Shown here: positions 1-12,837 of the stretch, one piece after another | Layout of the letters: every line of letters begins with the position of its first letter | Numbering within the stretch: the stretch's first letter is position 1 | Origin: Cylicocyclus nassatus | Lineage: Eukaryota; Nematoda; Chromadorea; Rhabditida; Strongylidae | DNA length: 64,000 nucleotides | Assembly: GCA_958299035.1 (NCBI GenBank) | Contig: CATQJL010000305.1 | Location: 31,323,733 to 31,387,732 of the forward strand | Reading direction: 5' to 3' | The notes under the pieces: generated by a model | The model's input: only the letters and a program-made list of their open reading frames with translations | Told to the model about the DNA's origin: nothing | Databases searched by the model: none | Program-made: the position numbers and the translations under genes

Positions 1-894
1 TAGTTCAAAAAACATATGTACTGACGATTTCAGATTTTTTTGCAGCATTCCAGATTTTTGGTGACCTAATTTAAAATGATCAAAGTTTACATGGTCTTAG
101 TTTTCCATTTTTATCTCTGTACTCAGTGTGAAACAAAAGCTCCACAAAACAAAGGTTGAAAGCGGAAAACCTAATCTTTTCAATAAAACTACAAGCAAAC
201 AAATCCGTTGAAATCTCGCGAAGTTACAAATTTTTGAAAATGAAACGACAGAAGTTTTGCACCAACTTTTGCGTAATATTTTTCGCTCTATTCTAAGCAG
301 TATCAATGAAATTCAAAAGGCCTCCTCAAAATAAAAATATCTCCTTATTTCCGTGACTGCAACTAGCTCTTCATTGATTTTCTTGTACTTGTATGTCCCA
401 GAAATTGTATGGTTTTTTTCACTTGCTGTCCGCTTTACTGCCCCATAAGCTACTCACGCGTAACTTATAGAATTTTCCTCTAATTTACCGCCTTCATACA
501 CTATTTTCGTCAACTCTTACGAACTACCACCTTCAACTTAAGTGCAGCGAACTGACGGCACAATACCGGAGGGTCTCTGACGCTCAATTTGTCTTGGTGT
601 GCGATCGTAAGTTTGCCGGATGTGCGTTCGTAAATTTTTCGAAGGACAGGCAAGAACTGTACATATTAGAAATGACTTTGCGGCAAGTCGCTGTAAACTG
701 GCACTTTTCCGGATCACGAGATAGCTGGAATATAGTATAGGATCCACTGGTTTCTTAATTTTAAACACCGAAACAAGGATGAACCTGATCAACTCTAAAT
801 CCATTCCTATTCGATGTACCGAGCAGCAGGGTTTATTCCAATTTACAGTAGGACTGCGGTGATTGGAAGCTAATTATAGTTTGCAGCTACATAG
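1..894. other. intergenic, no supported gene
   Basis: AT-rich DNA with only short, stop-interrupted reading frames on both strands. I see no splice-site-flanked exon, repeat or RNA gene that I can support here. Confidence 0.5.
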
Positions 895-1077
895 CAGAGA
901 AGTCTTATTGGTCAAGAGCGTCGCTGCACGTGTTATTCCAAGAAGAGGAAAGAGGATCAGGACAGTACCGAACTTAAAGAAAAAGACGAAGTCGATATCA
1001 GGAAAAGAACGGCGACGTTTGCTTTCCGTCAGTCTCATTTTCACTCCCCACCGCGTCTTTCAGAGTGCTTGAAGTGA
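895..1077 (+). CDS. candidate coding exon, unrecognised
   Basis: An open frame of about 60 codons without an ATG, running from just after an in-frame TAG to a TGA. The translation is hydrophilic and rich in Lys, Arg, Glu and Asp (for example KEKDEVDIRKRTATFAF). It resembles a cytoplasmic C-terminal tail more than random AT-rich translation. AG dinucleotides suitable as a splice acceptor lie at its 5' edge (around 885-897). No family is recognised and no upstream exon could be linked, so it may be chance. Confidence 0.25.
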   Translation, partial: QRSLIGQERRCTCYSKKRKEDQDSTELKEKDEVDIRKRTATFAFRQSHFHSPPRLSECLK

Positions 1078-3581
1078 AGCTTGTAAACGATGGGCAGGAC
1101 GACCACTACCACCAAACCATCTTCACGGCAGTCTACTGTGCTACTTATGCAAAAGTATTTATTCTTAATAACCACCTACACTTCTGGCTTTTATCCTGAG
1201 CAGAGGCCTGGTCCATCTTTGCACTTTATAGGAGTAGAGTAGGCGGATGAAAGGTACCTTAACTTCAAAATGAAGTTCACAAAATAACTTGAAAAGTGAG
1301 CCAGGCAGGTAAAATCTACTATGAATGGTGCTGCAAAGCTTCAATACAATAAAGCCCTTCAGATACAGCTGCACTAGGATTTACACCACTAGCAAATGAA
1401 CATTCCTACATACAAAGTGCTTGACTGAAACTATGTTTAGCTGGTAGTATCGGCAGTCTATATCATTCCGCGTTCAGAATATATAAGGGATCTGGATGAC
1501 GGTTCAGTGTGAATTCCTGCATTAATGACTGCACAGATGAGAACAGCTCCCATTGGATTCTATCGATTTATGCAAACATTGATGATGAAGATTTTAAACT
1601 CAAATCGCTTTTTGTTGACCTCATCAATTTTTAGCGAACTTTGAGCTACGGAGTTGTGTCGGGATAATGCGTAACACAAACTGGAAGCGAGAATCCAGCG
1701 GAAAATTTTGAAAACCACCAACAAAGCGAAGCAAATGACGGAAATGAACACCACACGCCAATAAATCCTTCTGCAGATTTTGCTGTAGTAGGACATTACG
1801 AATGTCACAAATAAGCATTAGTGATTAATGCTATTATTATAATCATCAGAAGAGTGATTGAATGAGTGCTTGCCTTGTATTTCTTGAATGTTCCAGCGTT
1901 CCATGCTTTGTCCGAAGTGAACGTATACTTTACCTGAACAAAGATCGAGATGTACAGACGTCTGCTAGTTGGTGGAACGGGTAAGGAAGATGAAGATGCT
2001 TGAGATAATTTTTTGGTACTTTTCCGTTATCCGGACCCAATTTTTTTGAGCCTCTCATATTATATGTTCTTTAGTCTAAGAATAACTTTTCATAGATTCC
2101 AGTGTCACGAAAAAATTGACTCGTTTTGGTTCATTTTGACATGTTTTTTTTCGAAATCATTTCCGGTGAGATAAAAGAGACATCGTGATCATTTTGAAGC
2201 TGTTCGACTGGTTTACATAAGAGCAAGACAATCAAACTTATTTTAGAACATCTTGCTTGCTTTCAGCATTGATCAAAAATGCCTTTCTCTTCAAACCCTT
2301 TTCACCATATGAACATAGCCAGAAAAGGCTATAAATGATAGCTTAAAGCACTTTGCTGCTGCTTTTTCGCCTTACAATTTACGGGATCCTAGCGAATTTC
2401 TCTATTCTGAGTAAGCTAGACTGTTCATCTATCAAGACCTTATAATAACGGGCTAAGGGTTGTTTACGTGTTTTTGTGTGTGTGTGTGTCCGTCTGTTAC
2501 GAAATTCGTAGAGCGTGTTCCAGCCAGCGTTTTAAGCCGAAATTTTGCATAGCCCATGCTACCTTCATGAAAGTTCAACGTGCAAAAGCACGAATAGATT
2601 CGTTGAATGGGTCCCTCAGAAATTGCGCGCCAAACGGATCCACCTGGCTTCTGTCCCGCAAAATTGGGTCCATATCACCACTTTTTGCAAAGTCCTGGAT
2701 GTGTTTGGTAAGCAAATGTGCAAGCGATGGACTTTAGCCCAAAAAGTGGTCAAAAGTTTGCTACATAACGAAAACGGCGCCAGAAAGAGTTGGTTGCGTA
2801 AATGGTTAATTTGCTAAGGTTCTAGCTAAGCGTTTCAAAAGATTTTCGCACGGAGATGTAGCTCACGGTTACTATTGCCTTTAAGGGGACTACCAAGCCA
2901 TGACAACTTCAAAAACCTATTCAAATTTGCGTTTGTCTTCCTACGAAAAGTTTCATCCACGCGAAATCACCGATCTCACGTGAAAAAACTTTCTGAATGA
3001 GTAGCTGTTTACATTTAATTCGTGGTAGTCGGCATAGTGCGGTAAGTTCCATTGCCACGATTTTACGAGAATGAGTAAGGCACATAGATAGTAGAGCCAG
3101 TGCGAGCCTCTGCGAAGCAGAGGTGACGCACTGGTAATAGTATATCGTCATTATTGTGACAATGTTCATTTTGAAAATCTTTGATCAAAATGAGGTCAGA
3201 ATTAACTAAATAACAGATTGAAACTACATCGCTAGGTAGGGTAACACAAACTCTTGGTAAAACCTAAGCATGTAGATGACATGTCAAAGTTTTTTGGCAC
3301 GTGGCAGAAGGTTGACACTCCTTCCTATGAAGCTGGAACAAAATATGGTACAAGGATAGAAACAATGGCCCGTAGTGAACCCCACTTCACTTCAGATGAT
3401 CTCAACTGAGGGGCTGAGTTGAGGTATTTAAGATAAACTGACTAGCGGTCACTCTCACATGTTTAACAATGCGAAATGATCCGAAGGGTTAGCGTCAGGG
3501 CATGTGCCGCGATGAATTCACCTGAAATCCGTAAGAGCAGCTTCGATTTTGAGATGAATTGACCGAAATAGTGTGCAAGGG
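1078..3581. other. intergenic or intronic, no supported gene
   Basis: Mostly AT-rich sequence. A short (TG)n run lies near 2477-2490. Overlapping short frames at 2468-2817 look like dispersed repeat rather than gene. One perfect-stem hairpin (3097-3134) is listed separately. Confidence 0.4.
3097..3134. repeat. short GC-rich hairpin
   Basis: Inverted repeat: CCAGTGCG-AG-CCTCTGC, loop GAA, then GCAGAGG-TGA-CGCACTGG. Both 7-8 bp stem halves pair perfectly around a small internal bulge. There is no T-run typical of a bacterial terminator. Its role is unknown; it could be the core of a foldback repeat. Confidence 0.6.
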
Positions 3582-5534
3582 ATGAGACGCAGAGAAAAAC
3601 CCCGTAAGTTGTTCGTGAGTAACTTACAGGACATCGTACTTGACGTATTGTTGCAGTACAAGAACGCGCAAAACTGCATAATACCGGTGCCCAAGAAGGA
3701 AAGGATCAATGAGCAGCTGATTTCGGTAAACAGAAAAATAGGTTTTTTCCTTTTTGCAGAGTTTGCTTAGGTTTTTTCTACAAAAGTTACTCAGAGCGAC
3801 GATCTCTTTATTTATTTCCATTCGATTTTCCCTACTTCCTCAATTTTTGATGAAATTTTGGTTAAGAAAACGCAGTTTTGTTTTATGCATTCATTTGGTT
3901 TGTGGATTCCTTGATAGCGGCCGTCATCGATTTTTTTCGATGGTGGCCGCTATCAAAGGTTGCTCAGTGATGCGCAAAGTCGCCACTGCCCGGCGCCGAA
4001 CCACGGTCGTGCGGGCTGAGTACCCGTCACATACCTGTTTGACCAAATCTGCACAAGAGATATAGGTGTTTCCTCTTTGATAGCGCGCAAGATTTTTATG
4101 CCTGAAAAGCGATCCGCATCTGGATCAATAGCTCGCGGGATGCTAGACCGAGGCGCCATACGATCAACTCAGGTCCGTCTCAGGGCAGATCCCTGAGAGG
4201 GGTTTACTTCGGGCCAATATCTTTCTTTGAAAAAATGGGTCCGGATAACGGAAAAGTACCTTTTTTTACAACCGAGGGTGTTCCCAAGAACACCAGTATA
4301 AGTAATTTAGTTAACACGTTGACAACAAAGCGCATTTTTGGCTGACTGCCTTTTTGGAGTATCGAAATTTTTGCTAAAATCACGCAGATCGGCATCTACG
4401 CTAAACCTGCAGCAACTAAAAAGCAGCCAAGAAACGAGAAAGTAATCTCTAGGCTCAGGGAGGAAGAGAGCCTGTGCAACGAATGTACTCCCCGACATGA
4501 CCCACATGTGGGTCACGCTATCGTTGTGCTAATCAGGTACAATAGCGCTGTGCCAAAAATCGAAAGTCCGTATGCACGTACATTCTCACTGAAGAGGTGA
4601 GCGGAGCTGAGAAGTGACGCATCATAGCTCGCTGCTCTACATATCTGTATCCCTCCTTGTCTATCTACTTCATAAAAGTTCTTATATCCTGACACCTGAG
4701 CGTAATGGGTGCCAGGGCATTGCCGAAAACTAAATTCTACCATTTTGATCCTCCCTGAAAAAAACTCTTTGTTCCCAAAATTGCATATCTTCTCATAGAC
4801 CTGACGAAGTCCTAAAGCTGTGCTGAGGATCTACCATTGCAAACAAGTTCTCAGGCTACTGCACTCTTCCATGGACCAATGCTCGCGAATTGGGATTTAT
4901 CAAATTCGCAATTCACTTTCCATTTGTCCCGTAGTTGATATGCCTACAATTAGCGGCCATATAACAGATCCTCAGTACAACTTTGCGACGTTTTCATCGA
5001 ACTCATAGAAAGGTTGATGTTTTGGAAACAAGGGGTGATCCCCAACGGCAAATTCCAGCTCGTTTGGCGATGTCTTGGCAACCAGTCTGCTCCTATTGTG
5101 AGGTTCAGTGTATGAGAACCTTCATAAGAGAAACGGACAAAGAAGTGTACATACATCCAGAGCAGCGAGAAAGACTTGTCCTTTAAGAAATACGGTAGTC
5201 CTACCGTGTGACACTAAGGATATAAATCTAAGTTCATTAGTGTACAAATTCCATAATCCCTAAAACACTGACATTTTGAGTCCAATACGTTCCGAAACAG
5301 GAGAACTCGTAAGAAAGGCTGATCTGAATGTGCCCACGAAGACGAACAAAGTAGTAAACAAAAGTGCATCTAACGACGTGTGTACTGGAGACCACAAACT
5401 TTCTAGCACCCTGTGTTTCGACAATCCCGAGTTCGAAACATGCAAATAGGATTTCCTCTCAGGCTTTCTTCGAAACCTTCGGTAGAACTGCCATTTTTTC
5501 TAGAAACCTGTTATTAAAGCTCACCATTTTCCTT
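3582..5534 (+). CDS. unrecognised multi-exon gene (partial)
   Basis: Exon-like blocks join with consistent phases and GT/AG borders: 3582-3725 (begins MRRREKPRKL, ends before gtaaac), 4828-4930, 4976-5109 (ends before gtatga) and probably 5463-5534 (after ctctcag, before gtaaca). The joined frame has no stop. It reads as ordinary soluble protein with motifs such as HGPMLANWDLSNS, DVFIELIERLMFW and LVWRCLGNQSAPIV. I do not recognise the family. Two more protein-like frames nearby (5268-5447, containing CFDNPEFETCK before a stop; 4983-5186) conflict in frame and may be alternatives. The first intron holds a hairpin and a piggyBac-like MITE. The true 5' and 3' ends are not identified; the start at 3582 is only the first ATG of the first block. 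Confidence 0.42.
3911..3956. repeat. 20-bp-arm hairpin with T-rich loop
   Basis: Arms 3911-3930 (TTGATAGCGGCCGTCATCGA) and 3937-3956 pair at 18 of 20 positions around a 6-base T loop. It lies inside the first intron of the candidate gene at 3582-5534. It could be a MITE core or a structured RNA element. Confidence 0.65.
4311..4532. mobile_element. piggyBac-like MITE (TTAA target)
   Basis: The left end is TTAA followed by CACGTTGACAAC. The right end is a decayed inverted copy (ATCGTTGTGCTAA, with CTAA for TTAA). Internal sequence (AAAATCACGCA, CATCTAC, ACCTGCAG) is shared in order with the better-preserved copy at 22601-22855, which identifies the family. Non-autonomous, no coding capacity. 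Confidence 0.6.
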
Positions 5535-8500
5535 GTAACAATGGACAACATGGTGGATGACATAGCCTTGCTGAATATTGCTAATCAGCAACTGAGTATC
5601 CTAAAACATTTCTTTTTGAACATAATAGCATATTAGGCTGTATGATAATTTCGCTAGGACTGATAATTCTTTTTAGATTTCCTCTTTTTGATCCAAAATG
5701 CGGAAGCTTAAGAGCTCTTAGTTCAAACCTAATAAATGAAGAGTATACACGTCATGATTACGCCGAAAAGGCACTTGCCAGCAATTTTACAAATTTTTGC
5801 ATACTTTCTAAAATTTCCTTTTTTCCCTGAACTTTTTCTTTGCTTATATTCGCGCTTTTTCCACACTTGTTGATGATTTTAGCATGGTTTTTCCTATGGC
5901 GGCAGTCTGAGAGCCTCCGGCATCTCACAAACGAATGATCAGAAGTGGAAGTGGCCATTCCAAGCAGGCTGCCTACCATTCGATGCAGCATTCAACGCTA
6001 ATCGAATCTATATTCCATATCTGCTAAGCGCTTTTGTGAATGAAGTTGTGAGCAGTTTTATTTCAAAAAAAATCGTACGTAGAAATTGTGAAATTGAGCA
6101 CATTGTTACACTTTCAGCTCATCTTTGGGCAAAAAGTTTAAGAAGCAACCTAGTTGCATATTTTGGCCGTACATGGCGCGCACTGCCAAAATTTACGCTT
6201 TGCGTGCACGACTTCCTAGCAAAATAACGGTCTTTAACGGCTCATAACTTCACCCACACAGGCGCTAATCAAATATGGAATACAGATTCGAAGTCAGCGT
6301 TTTATGAAGCATGTAAGGGTATGCAGCTTGTTTAGATTGGCCGCTTCGATTTCCTTCCCTTGTCAAAAACGATTGTTAAATCATTCACAAAATGTACTAT
6401 GAAAAGTGTATTACCACGGCCTAGAAGAAATATGAGGAGGGTTTTCTTCGTAAACCGACTTACTCGTGATGTAGATTAGTTTGTTAGAAAGAAAGTTTTC
6501 CAGTAAAATTTGTACAGTTCCAAAACATTTTCAAGAACAACTATCTTCCCGTTTTCGTTTATTTTAGCCTTTGTGTCCATCCAGCGTGTTTGTTCGAATT
6601 GATACCTTGTTCGTTATTTGTTTTGTTGTTGTGTTTGATCGCGAAAGTCCTCTTATGCGATCAAAAAGGATCTACACCTTAGATGAAAGTAAAAAATGAT
6701 AGGGGAACTCGGAAATAATTTCAAAAATGCCAAAAAATTGTACTGGTTGAAATACCAAACAAATGCAAAGGCGTAAGAGCAGATAGTCGTCTATCTAATA
6801 TTTTGATGCTCGTTTCTAGGCTTTTATGGCTGACTAAAGCCCTTGATTGAAGATTGCTCAAAAAGCGCTTCTATGGGACCTCGTGGGTATTTTGCTCCAA
6901 CATATTCATGATCCTTGAGAAAACCTGTGACCTTTCAAAAAATTCTATTGTATAGCGGTTCAAAAACTAAACATAAGTTAACTTAAAGCTGTCAGTTTGG
7001 AGGTTTCATCCGCGCTATATGGCCTTGAAATAAATTACTATAAGTGACTTTTGATTTAGAAACCAAAGCTGACTTACGAAATATCAGTTATGTTCTATTT
7101 GCGCTTTTGCTATTCTCGAAAATATCTCTTTGACCACTTTTGCTAATCAGCACCGGCTGTTTCGCTTAAACGAGAGGAGGCTGGGTAAAACGTTGAGAAT
7201 GTCATCGAAAAAATTACGCGCTAGTTGCTTTGGAGGAAAACAAGCAATGTGCCCACATCTGTTGTCTTGAAGCAATAGCAAGTTGTGGTTTTGCTGGATT
7301 GCTTGATGATGGTATTGCTTTGCTCTTTTTTTTTCATCCCCATGTTCGCATTGATAATTTAGCAGCTTTTTCCACATTCAGTGTAAATCATTGAAGCAAT
7401 GTCTCTAGAATTAAACTGTACACCAAGAAGCGATAAAAGTAAGAGAATTCCTGCTGCGAACTTTTACAAACTGAAACTATATAGATACAAATTCCCTATT
7501 ATCTAGATAAGTTCGCTACTCTAAATTTCGACGAATTTCTTAATGTTTGAGTTTTATGTAAACCTTAGCTGTTAGCGCTTCTAGTACGTCTTCTCTTCTG
7601 GTGCGGTGAGAATCGTACTTCGCACCTTTTCAAAATATTTGAAAGAGTTCTTTAGGGGGTTATGAATGACGTATGGCAAGCGATGCAAGCTTATATGTAC
7701 GTTTCTGAGGCTTATGTTTTGGGAATTGATCACAACATTTAAATTGGTCTACACTAGGCTACATATTTTTCACTTTTCGAGCTTTTCCATGTTTCCAATG
7801 AAAAAAAGCGTGCCTCTCTATTTTGTCAATTGCTCGTTCATAATCGTTTGTTTTCACATATAAAAAGCGATTCCAGACACAATCATATCCTCCAAAATCA
7901 TTTTCTTTGCTGTTATGCTTGAACTCGAATGAGAATTTTAATTAAGTTATGTAACTCTCTTGACTAGCAAAACATGAAGCCCTCATACAGAAAGCAACAG
8001 CTACCTAATTTGAAACATTAGTAATAATATTAGCAGATTGCTTCTTGCAAAAAGCACTTTAAACGTATATTCAAAAATTCATTTAGCTTTGTAAAGAAAT
8101 GACATAATAAGCTTTGTAAGGTTCTAATTGTAATGGAATTACAAGCCGGCTAAAACATACTGAAACATCCAACCTTTTTGGTGAGCGCATTAATCAACTT
8201 TGAGAGTTTTCAGAATGAATCCGCAGGTTTTTTTTAGCTTTACCTGATAAAACGATGTTGAGTTTGTCAACAACTTGGGTGCAATTATTTTCGACACAAA
8301 CAGTGATTATTTGTCGTGTGCACGCTCAAGTTTTTCAAAGTTCTTCTTAGAGATAATAAATGTGCTTAGGCAGTCTTTTCTCCAAGTTTTGATCAAAGTC
8401 TGCCAGTAGTGTTGTAATTGTGTCTGCACACGGATATTATGCCCGGTGAAGGTGTAATACTCGAATGATATAGGCCGAGATGCCAACTGCTGCAATATGC

Positions 8501-9235
8501 CTCAAGTCATCGCATACTCATAGATCTTCAAGTATATGGTGTTGTCTCCTTGATCCTCTCACTATACTCATTCATTTGTCGCGGTTCCTGTTACAGGCAG
8601 CTCAGTGATAATTCACTAAGGTGTTAGGTTTCTTGATTTCCCAAAAAAAATCAGCTACTCTAATTTCTTGTAACCTCGGGCAGGTTTTTGACCCTTACAT
8701 CAAACTATTCAAAGATTTCTCTGATTCTTATGAATTTTATCGACTCTTAATATAGCTTAGGAGGACAAAATCATGCATCAATGGTGCCCGAGGCCAGTGT
8801 CAACACGGCATACGCGGATTTACAGGCTGGCAAAAAAATTAAATTGCAATTTTTCTGAGTTATGGTTGTGAAAATGGCAGAAGATTTGACCAGATTCAAT
8901 TAATTTTTTTGTGGTTTTACGGCTTCACTTTTTAACAAAGGTCGTGCTGAACGCCTATGACTCCTATACTAATAATTATAATTTTTGCTTTCTTAGTCGA
9001 CATTTCGATTTTATTCCAAATGAATTCTCATGCATAGTAGAGAAGAACATTGCTTTCACTACAGCAACTGATTATCATATTAAGACATTTTTTTTCAGGC
9101 TTTTCCAAATCGAATTTCTCACAACTCTGGCTTGAGACATCAAATTTTCTAATATCTACCCCGCCGCTTGTTTTCTTTTCATAAGTGATTATGAATATAT
9201 TCATTCAATTGTAACCTTTTTCCTTTGAATATTAG
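5535..9235. other. long stretch without a supported gene
   Basis: AT-rich DNA. Apart from the foldback element at 5992-6303 I see only weak reading frames. At 7151-7261 (+) a Lys/Arg-rich frame follows a possible acceptor (aatcag) and ends at TGA. The opposite strand (7147-7377) also has an open 76-codon frame, so neither is convincing. Confidence 0.4.
5992..6303. mobile_element. foldback MITE with ~70 bp arms
   Basis: Left arm about 5992-6062 and right arm about 6233-6303 are imperfect inverted copies; both contain ATTCCATAT flanked by CGAATCT and the motif GAAGTT.TGAGC. The central ~170 bp is unique. No target-site duplication could be fixed. The family was not matched elsewhere in the window. 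Confidence 0.6.
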
Positions 9236-10431
9236 TAATAGCAGCACATGCCGAGACAGGTCAGTCAATCCTTTTTATCTATTTCTTTAGCCATCTCAAC
9301 TTTTTTTATTTTTGAATTTGGCCAATCAATCAATATTGTCAAAGTCATATCTGGATGGAGAGCAAACATAATTTATTTTTGTACAGAATTGACCCTACCC
9401 TGTTCAATATTGAACTAGAGTTGTTGTTCACAAAAGCCCTCCATAAAATATGTGTTCTTGTTTGATCTTGTGATCGTTACTTTGATTTTTTGATAGATGT
9501 GACCCTCCATGAATTACATATGGTCGCACAGCTGTTCCAGCATAAAATCAATATTTGCTACGTATGTGATGTCGTTTCTATCAATAAACATCAAACAATT
9601 ACTTAAAATTTTTGGAATACTGGGACTCACAATCAGTTACATTTTATTTGCGATACGGATAACACCTATATTCCATACATGATCTTATTAATACCACGAT
9701 GCTACAGGTGGAAGAAGAGTTGGATTTTTAAACTTGAAAACTCTTCCACCAGGAACGAGTTTGTCTGATGTGGCAAATATTGAAGAGAGGAATTTCTGCC
9801 TTCTGGGATCTGTTACAAAAAGAAATTGTTTTCACATCGCAGCAATACAAGCAAATAAAAGGCACTCAAACTGTGGAATTCTTAGCCAGGTTGCTAAGAA
9901 TACTGAAAGGCTCGCTTAAATCTACTCTTTAGCGTTATTGCTTTTATTGACCTACTACTCCTTCCAAAGAATACCGGCAATAAATTTTTTTTTGAATAAC
10001 CATGATTTCTAAGATTTTTTCTCGATTTTGTTCTTAATACAAATAGCGTCTGTCATAATAGAATAAAATGATTGCATCATATTCATAAAAGTTAGATTTA
10101 TGAAGTACAAAAAACATGGTCAAAAGTTCCCGAATTTTCCAAAACTTTCGATTTGTGCCATCCGGACCAGACTGTTACATGCTTCTGACATCGTCTCTTC
10201 TTTTATTTGATGCTATGTAATTGCCATATAGCAGCTGATGTAGGTTCATCAATCAAAGGATCGCCCCTTCGATACATTCATGATGCATTGAAATTGGCTT
10301 CTTGTTTTTTCTCAAAATCTTTTGAAACAGCACCTGTATATGGAAGTTCAGAGAAAAACTGCAAGAAAATGCTTGAGAGTCAAAGCAGCTTTATGTGCGT
10401 TCGTATCGTTGTCAAGCCCTTTGTACACTAA
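9236..10431 (+). CDS. candidate exons of an unrecognised gene
   Basis: Exon 9236-9259 (after attag, before gtcagt) joins in phase to 9708-9889 (after ctacag, before gttgct). Together they read IAAHAET-GGRRVGFLNLKTL-PPGTSLSDVANIEERNFC and so on, with no stop. A third protein-like frame, 10232-10431 after catatag (ADVGSSIKGSPLRYIHDALK ...), ends at TAA. Its phase does not match the preceding donor, so an intermediate exon or a frameshift is needed. The family is not recognised. It could be a continuation of the gene at 3.6-5.5 kb or a separate gene. Confidence 0.4.
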
Positions 10432-10921
10432 AGAACATCACCATCGTAGCCGCGATCTCAGGGCACAGTGTGTCATTTATTCAAACATATGTGGAGCACG
10501 TATTTAGTAATCGAGCTTCGCAGGTTTTCCCGGGGGGGGGGGGGGGGAGGACTGAACGTGCCGGTAAACAGATGGGGTTAGCTTCGCTCTCCGGAAATAT
10601 TGATGATAAAAGGGAAAACTTCTCTACAAAATTCAATCCAAAAAAGTTTGAAAAACATTGATCATCTGCAAATAAAAAGGTTACTAGGGCAGCTGTATAA
10701 GTCAAGCAGGTTATTTTCGGCTCTCCCCCCCCCCCCCTCCCCAGTCCATTCGGTCTGTCGCTGGTTTTTACAGAATTTCTTGCCTTTTGACATCCGTTCA
10801 GAATAACTAAATGGCTGACAAAGTCAAAACTTGGAGCACTTCCCCTAGTAAATGTACACATCAGCAAAACTAAATGCCCATTGGAAAAAATAATAGCGTA
10901 ATGTTTTTGAATTCTTTGCAG

Positions 10922-11245
10922 ATTGAACACATCTACATCTGCGCCTTTGCATATGATAAAAATATCCGTCTACAAGTCTTCTTGGCTCGCTTATTCATTA
11001 CTCTCATAAAGCTGTATAATGTCAGTGCTATTCGTCTCTGCTTTCGTATCGTTTGTATTTGTTTTGCTAGTATAACTGGCATAATTTTTGGTTTTTTTTC
11101 ATGTAGACTTGAAATGTTGCCTATTCGTACATCTGATTCTTGTCCCATCCACAAAATGCAGTTTCGAGGCTATCAGCAGTTCATAAATTTTTTTCGGCAG
11201 TTTCTGCAGAGCTATATTCTAAACGGAGCTCAAGCTCTGATGTAG
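10922..11245 (+). CDS. candidate exon with membrane-like segment
   Basis: Open frame directly after ctttgcag. It begins IEHIYICAFAYDKNIRL, continues through a hydrophobic stretch (about residues 40-60, with ICFASITGIIFGFF) and ends at TAG. Internal GT and AG sites (gtttgt at about 11049 and tgtag at about 11105) could make the hydrophobic part an intron. The family is not recognised; it may belong with the exons at 9.2-10.4 kb. Confidence 0.28.
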   Translation: MEHIYICAFAYDKNIRLQVFLARLFITLIKLYNVSAIRLCFRIVCICFASITGIIFGFFSCRLEMLPIRTSDSCPIHKMQFRGYQQFINFFRQFLQSYILNGAQALM

Positions 11246-12837
11246 AATAAACAAGCCTCACAGCATAACTGTCAAACAATTGCACAAAGTGTGGAGTTTC
11301 AAGCCAAAATCCAAAAAATTTTGACCCCAGAAAATGCTATAACTTAACTTTCTAACTTTCTCGTAAAGAAAACAATCGACGATTTGCTCATTGTAAGCGT
11401 AAAGGTGGGGCATAGTTGACCGTTTTTTCAAAAACATTCAGCTGTTCAGTACGAAGAGAACGGGAAGATTTCGTATTGGGACTATGGGGCTCACTGAAAA
11501 TATGTTGAAGAAGCTGACGCTAGATTCTAATTTTTTTGCAAATCTTCTTTGTTCAAATCTTTGCATCTTCTTTCGTCCTACTGGCTTGCGGCTACAAGAT
11601 AGGCAACTTATTATTTATCATGAAGTAACAAACGTTGAATAGAGTTATTTTCTGTCACAAGGTTGTAGAAATACTTTTCTGTGTTTTCCATGTTTTTCTG
11701 CCTATTTATAATGCATAGATGAATGTGCGCTGTGTTGCAAAAGGTCTGCTGCTTCTGATGGTCTTTATCGCTTTCAGAAATTTAGATTTTTCAGAAAGCA
11801 TAGCAAGTGAGAATTAGCAAAATGGCATTTATTTGGCACAAATCTCTATATACTCTATATAACCTCTATATACCTCTATATACTTCGCTGTATTGAATAG
11901 TCACTTGAGACTGGATTGAAAGATAGAAGTGAACTGATTTGGTTAATATGAAAAAGTGGGACAACCTGATATATCTGTAGTCTCATCGTAGTTATATCAA
12001 GCATGCATCTTGTCGTCTTACTTTGTTTTCAATTTGACAGCGTTTGTTGTCAAATATAAAAAGCGGTAGCTTTTTTGCAATCGCTATACTGCTAGGAATG
12101 TCAATATCTTATGAAAACCTCATCGATTTTCTTTTTTTTTCAAAGTAACGAAGAAATTACACCTATTAGAGCACTCCTTTGAGCCCTCTCCCCATCTCTC
12201 TCATATGGGAAATGGATTGTAAATTTTTAGATGTGATCTCATGAAGCTATTTTACGTTTGAGCTTCCCCACTCTTAAGAAAAATCTGCGAGCGTTCCCTT
12301 TTTGAAGTCAAGGCTATGAGTCGCGCAAATTTGAGAAGCATTTCAAAACATTCGGTGGGAACGGCTGATTTCAGACTCGTCACTCGTAAAAATTCCATTT
12401 TCCTCTTCCTTCTCTCCCCTCCCCCCCCCCCCCCCCCCTCTCCCCCGCAAAACAAATTTTTGGACAATTACTGCTGTGTGCTCGTTTCGATTCCAGTGCA
12501 AACGCCTCTTTGCCCAAGAAGTCCTGGGATTCAGTCCCTCACTTGCGCATTTTTCTTGGGAAAATTGATTGAAAACGGCATGACAGTTCACAGCTGACTC
12601 TTCTTTCGCATGCATTCACATCTCGTGATAGATTTCTTACAACAGGCAGTTCTTTCAAGAAAATGGATAGACATTACTTCCCCCAGCTTCCAATAACGAC
12701 CTCTCTACCTCATTGTTAACGTTGTGTGGTCGATACCATCATGCCTATACTTCCATCAGAGTCGATTTGTCACCCCTCTTATAATGATGGCATAAATTAA
12801 CATGTAAAAGTCAGGTTCCAGAATATCCACGAGAACG
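11246..12837. other. intergenic; microsatellite and homopolymer runs
   Basis: Contains a short CTCTATATA-type repeat (about 11844-11890) and a long C run (about 12416-12440). A similar G run and C run lie at 10530-10547 and 10724-10738. Proline- or glycine-rich frames across these runs are artefacts. No gene is supported. Confidence 0.5.

Noticed and set aside
3911..3956. Rho-independent terminator
   Set aside because: The T-run is the loop, not a 3' tail, and the DNA is eukaryotic.
10481..10930. 149-codon minus-strand frame with poly-Pro/Gly
   Set aside because: Spans long G and C homopolymers; no recognisable motif and the opposite strand is open too.
12252..12615. Pro-rich (+) and Gly-rich (-) frames
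   Set aside because: Driven by the C run at about 12416-12440.
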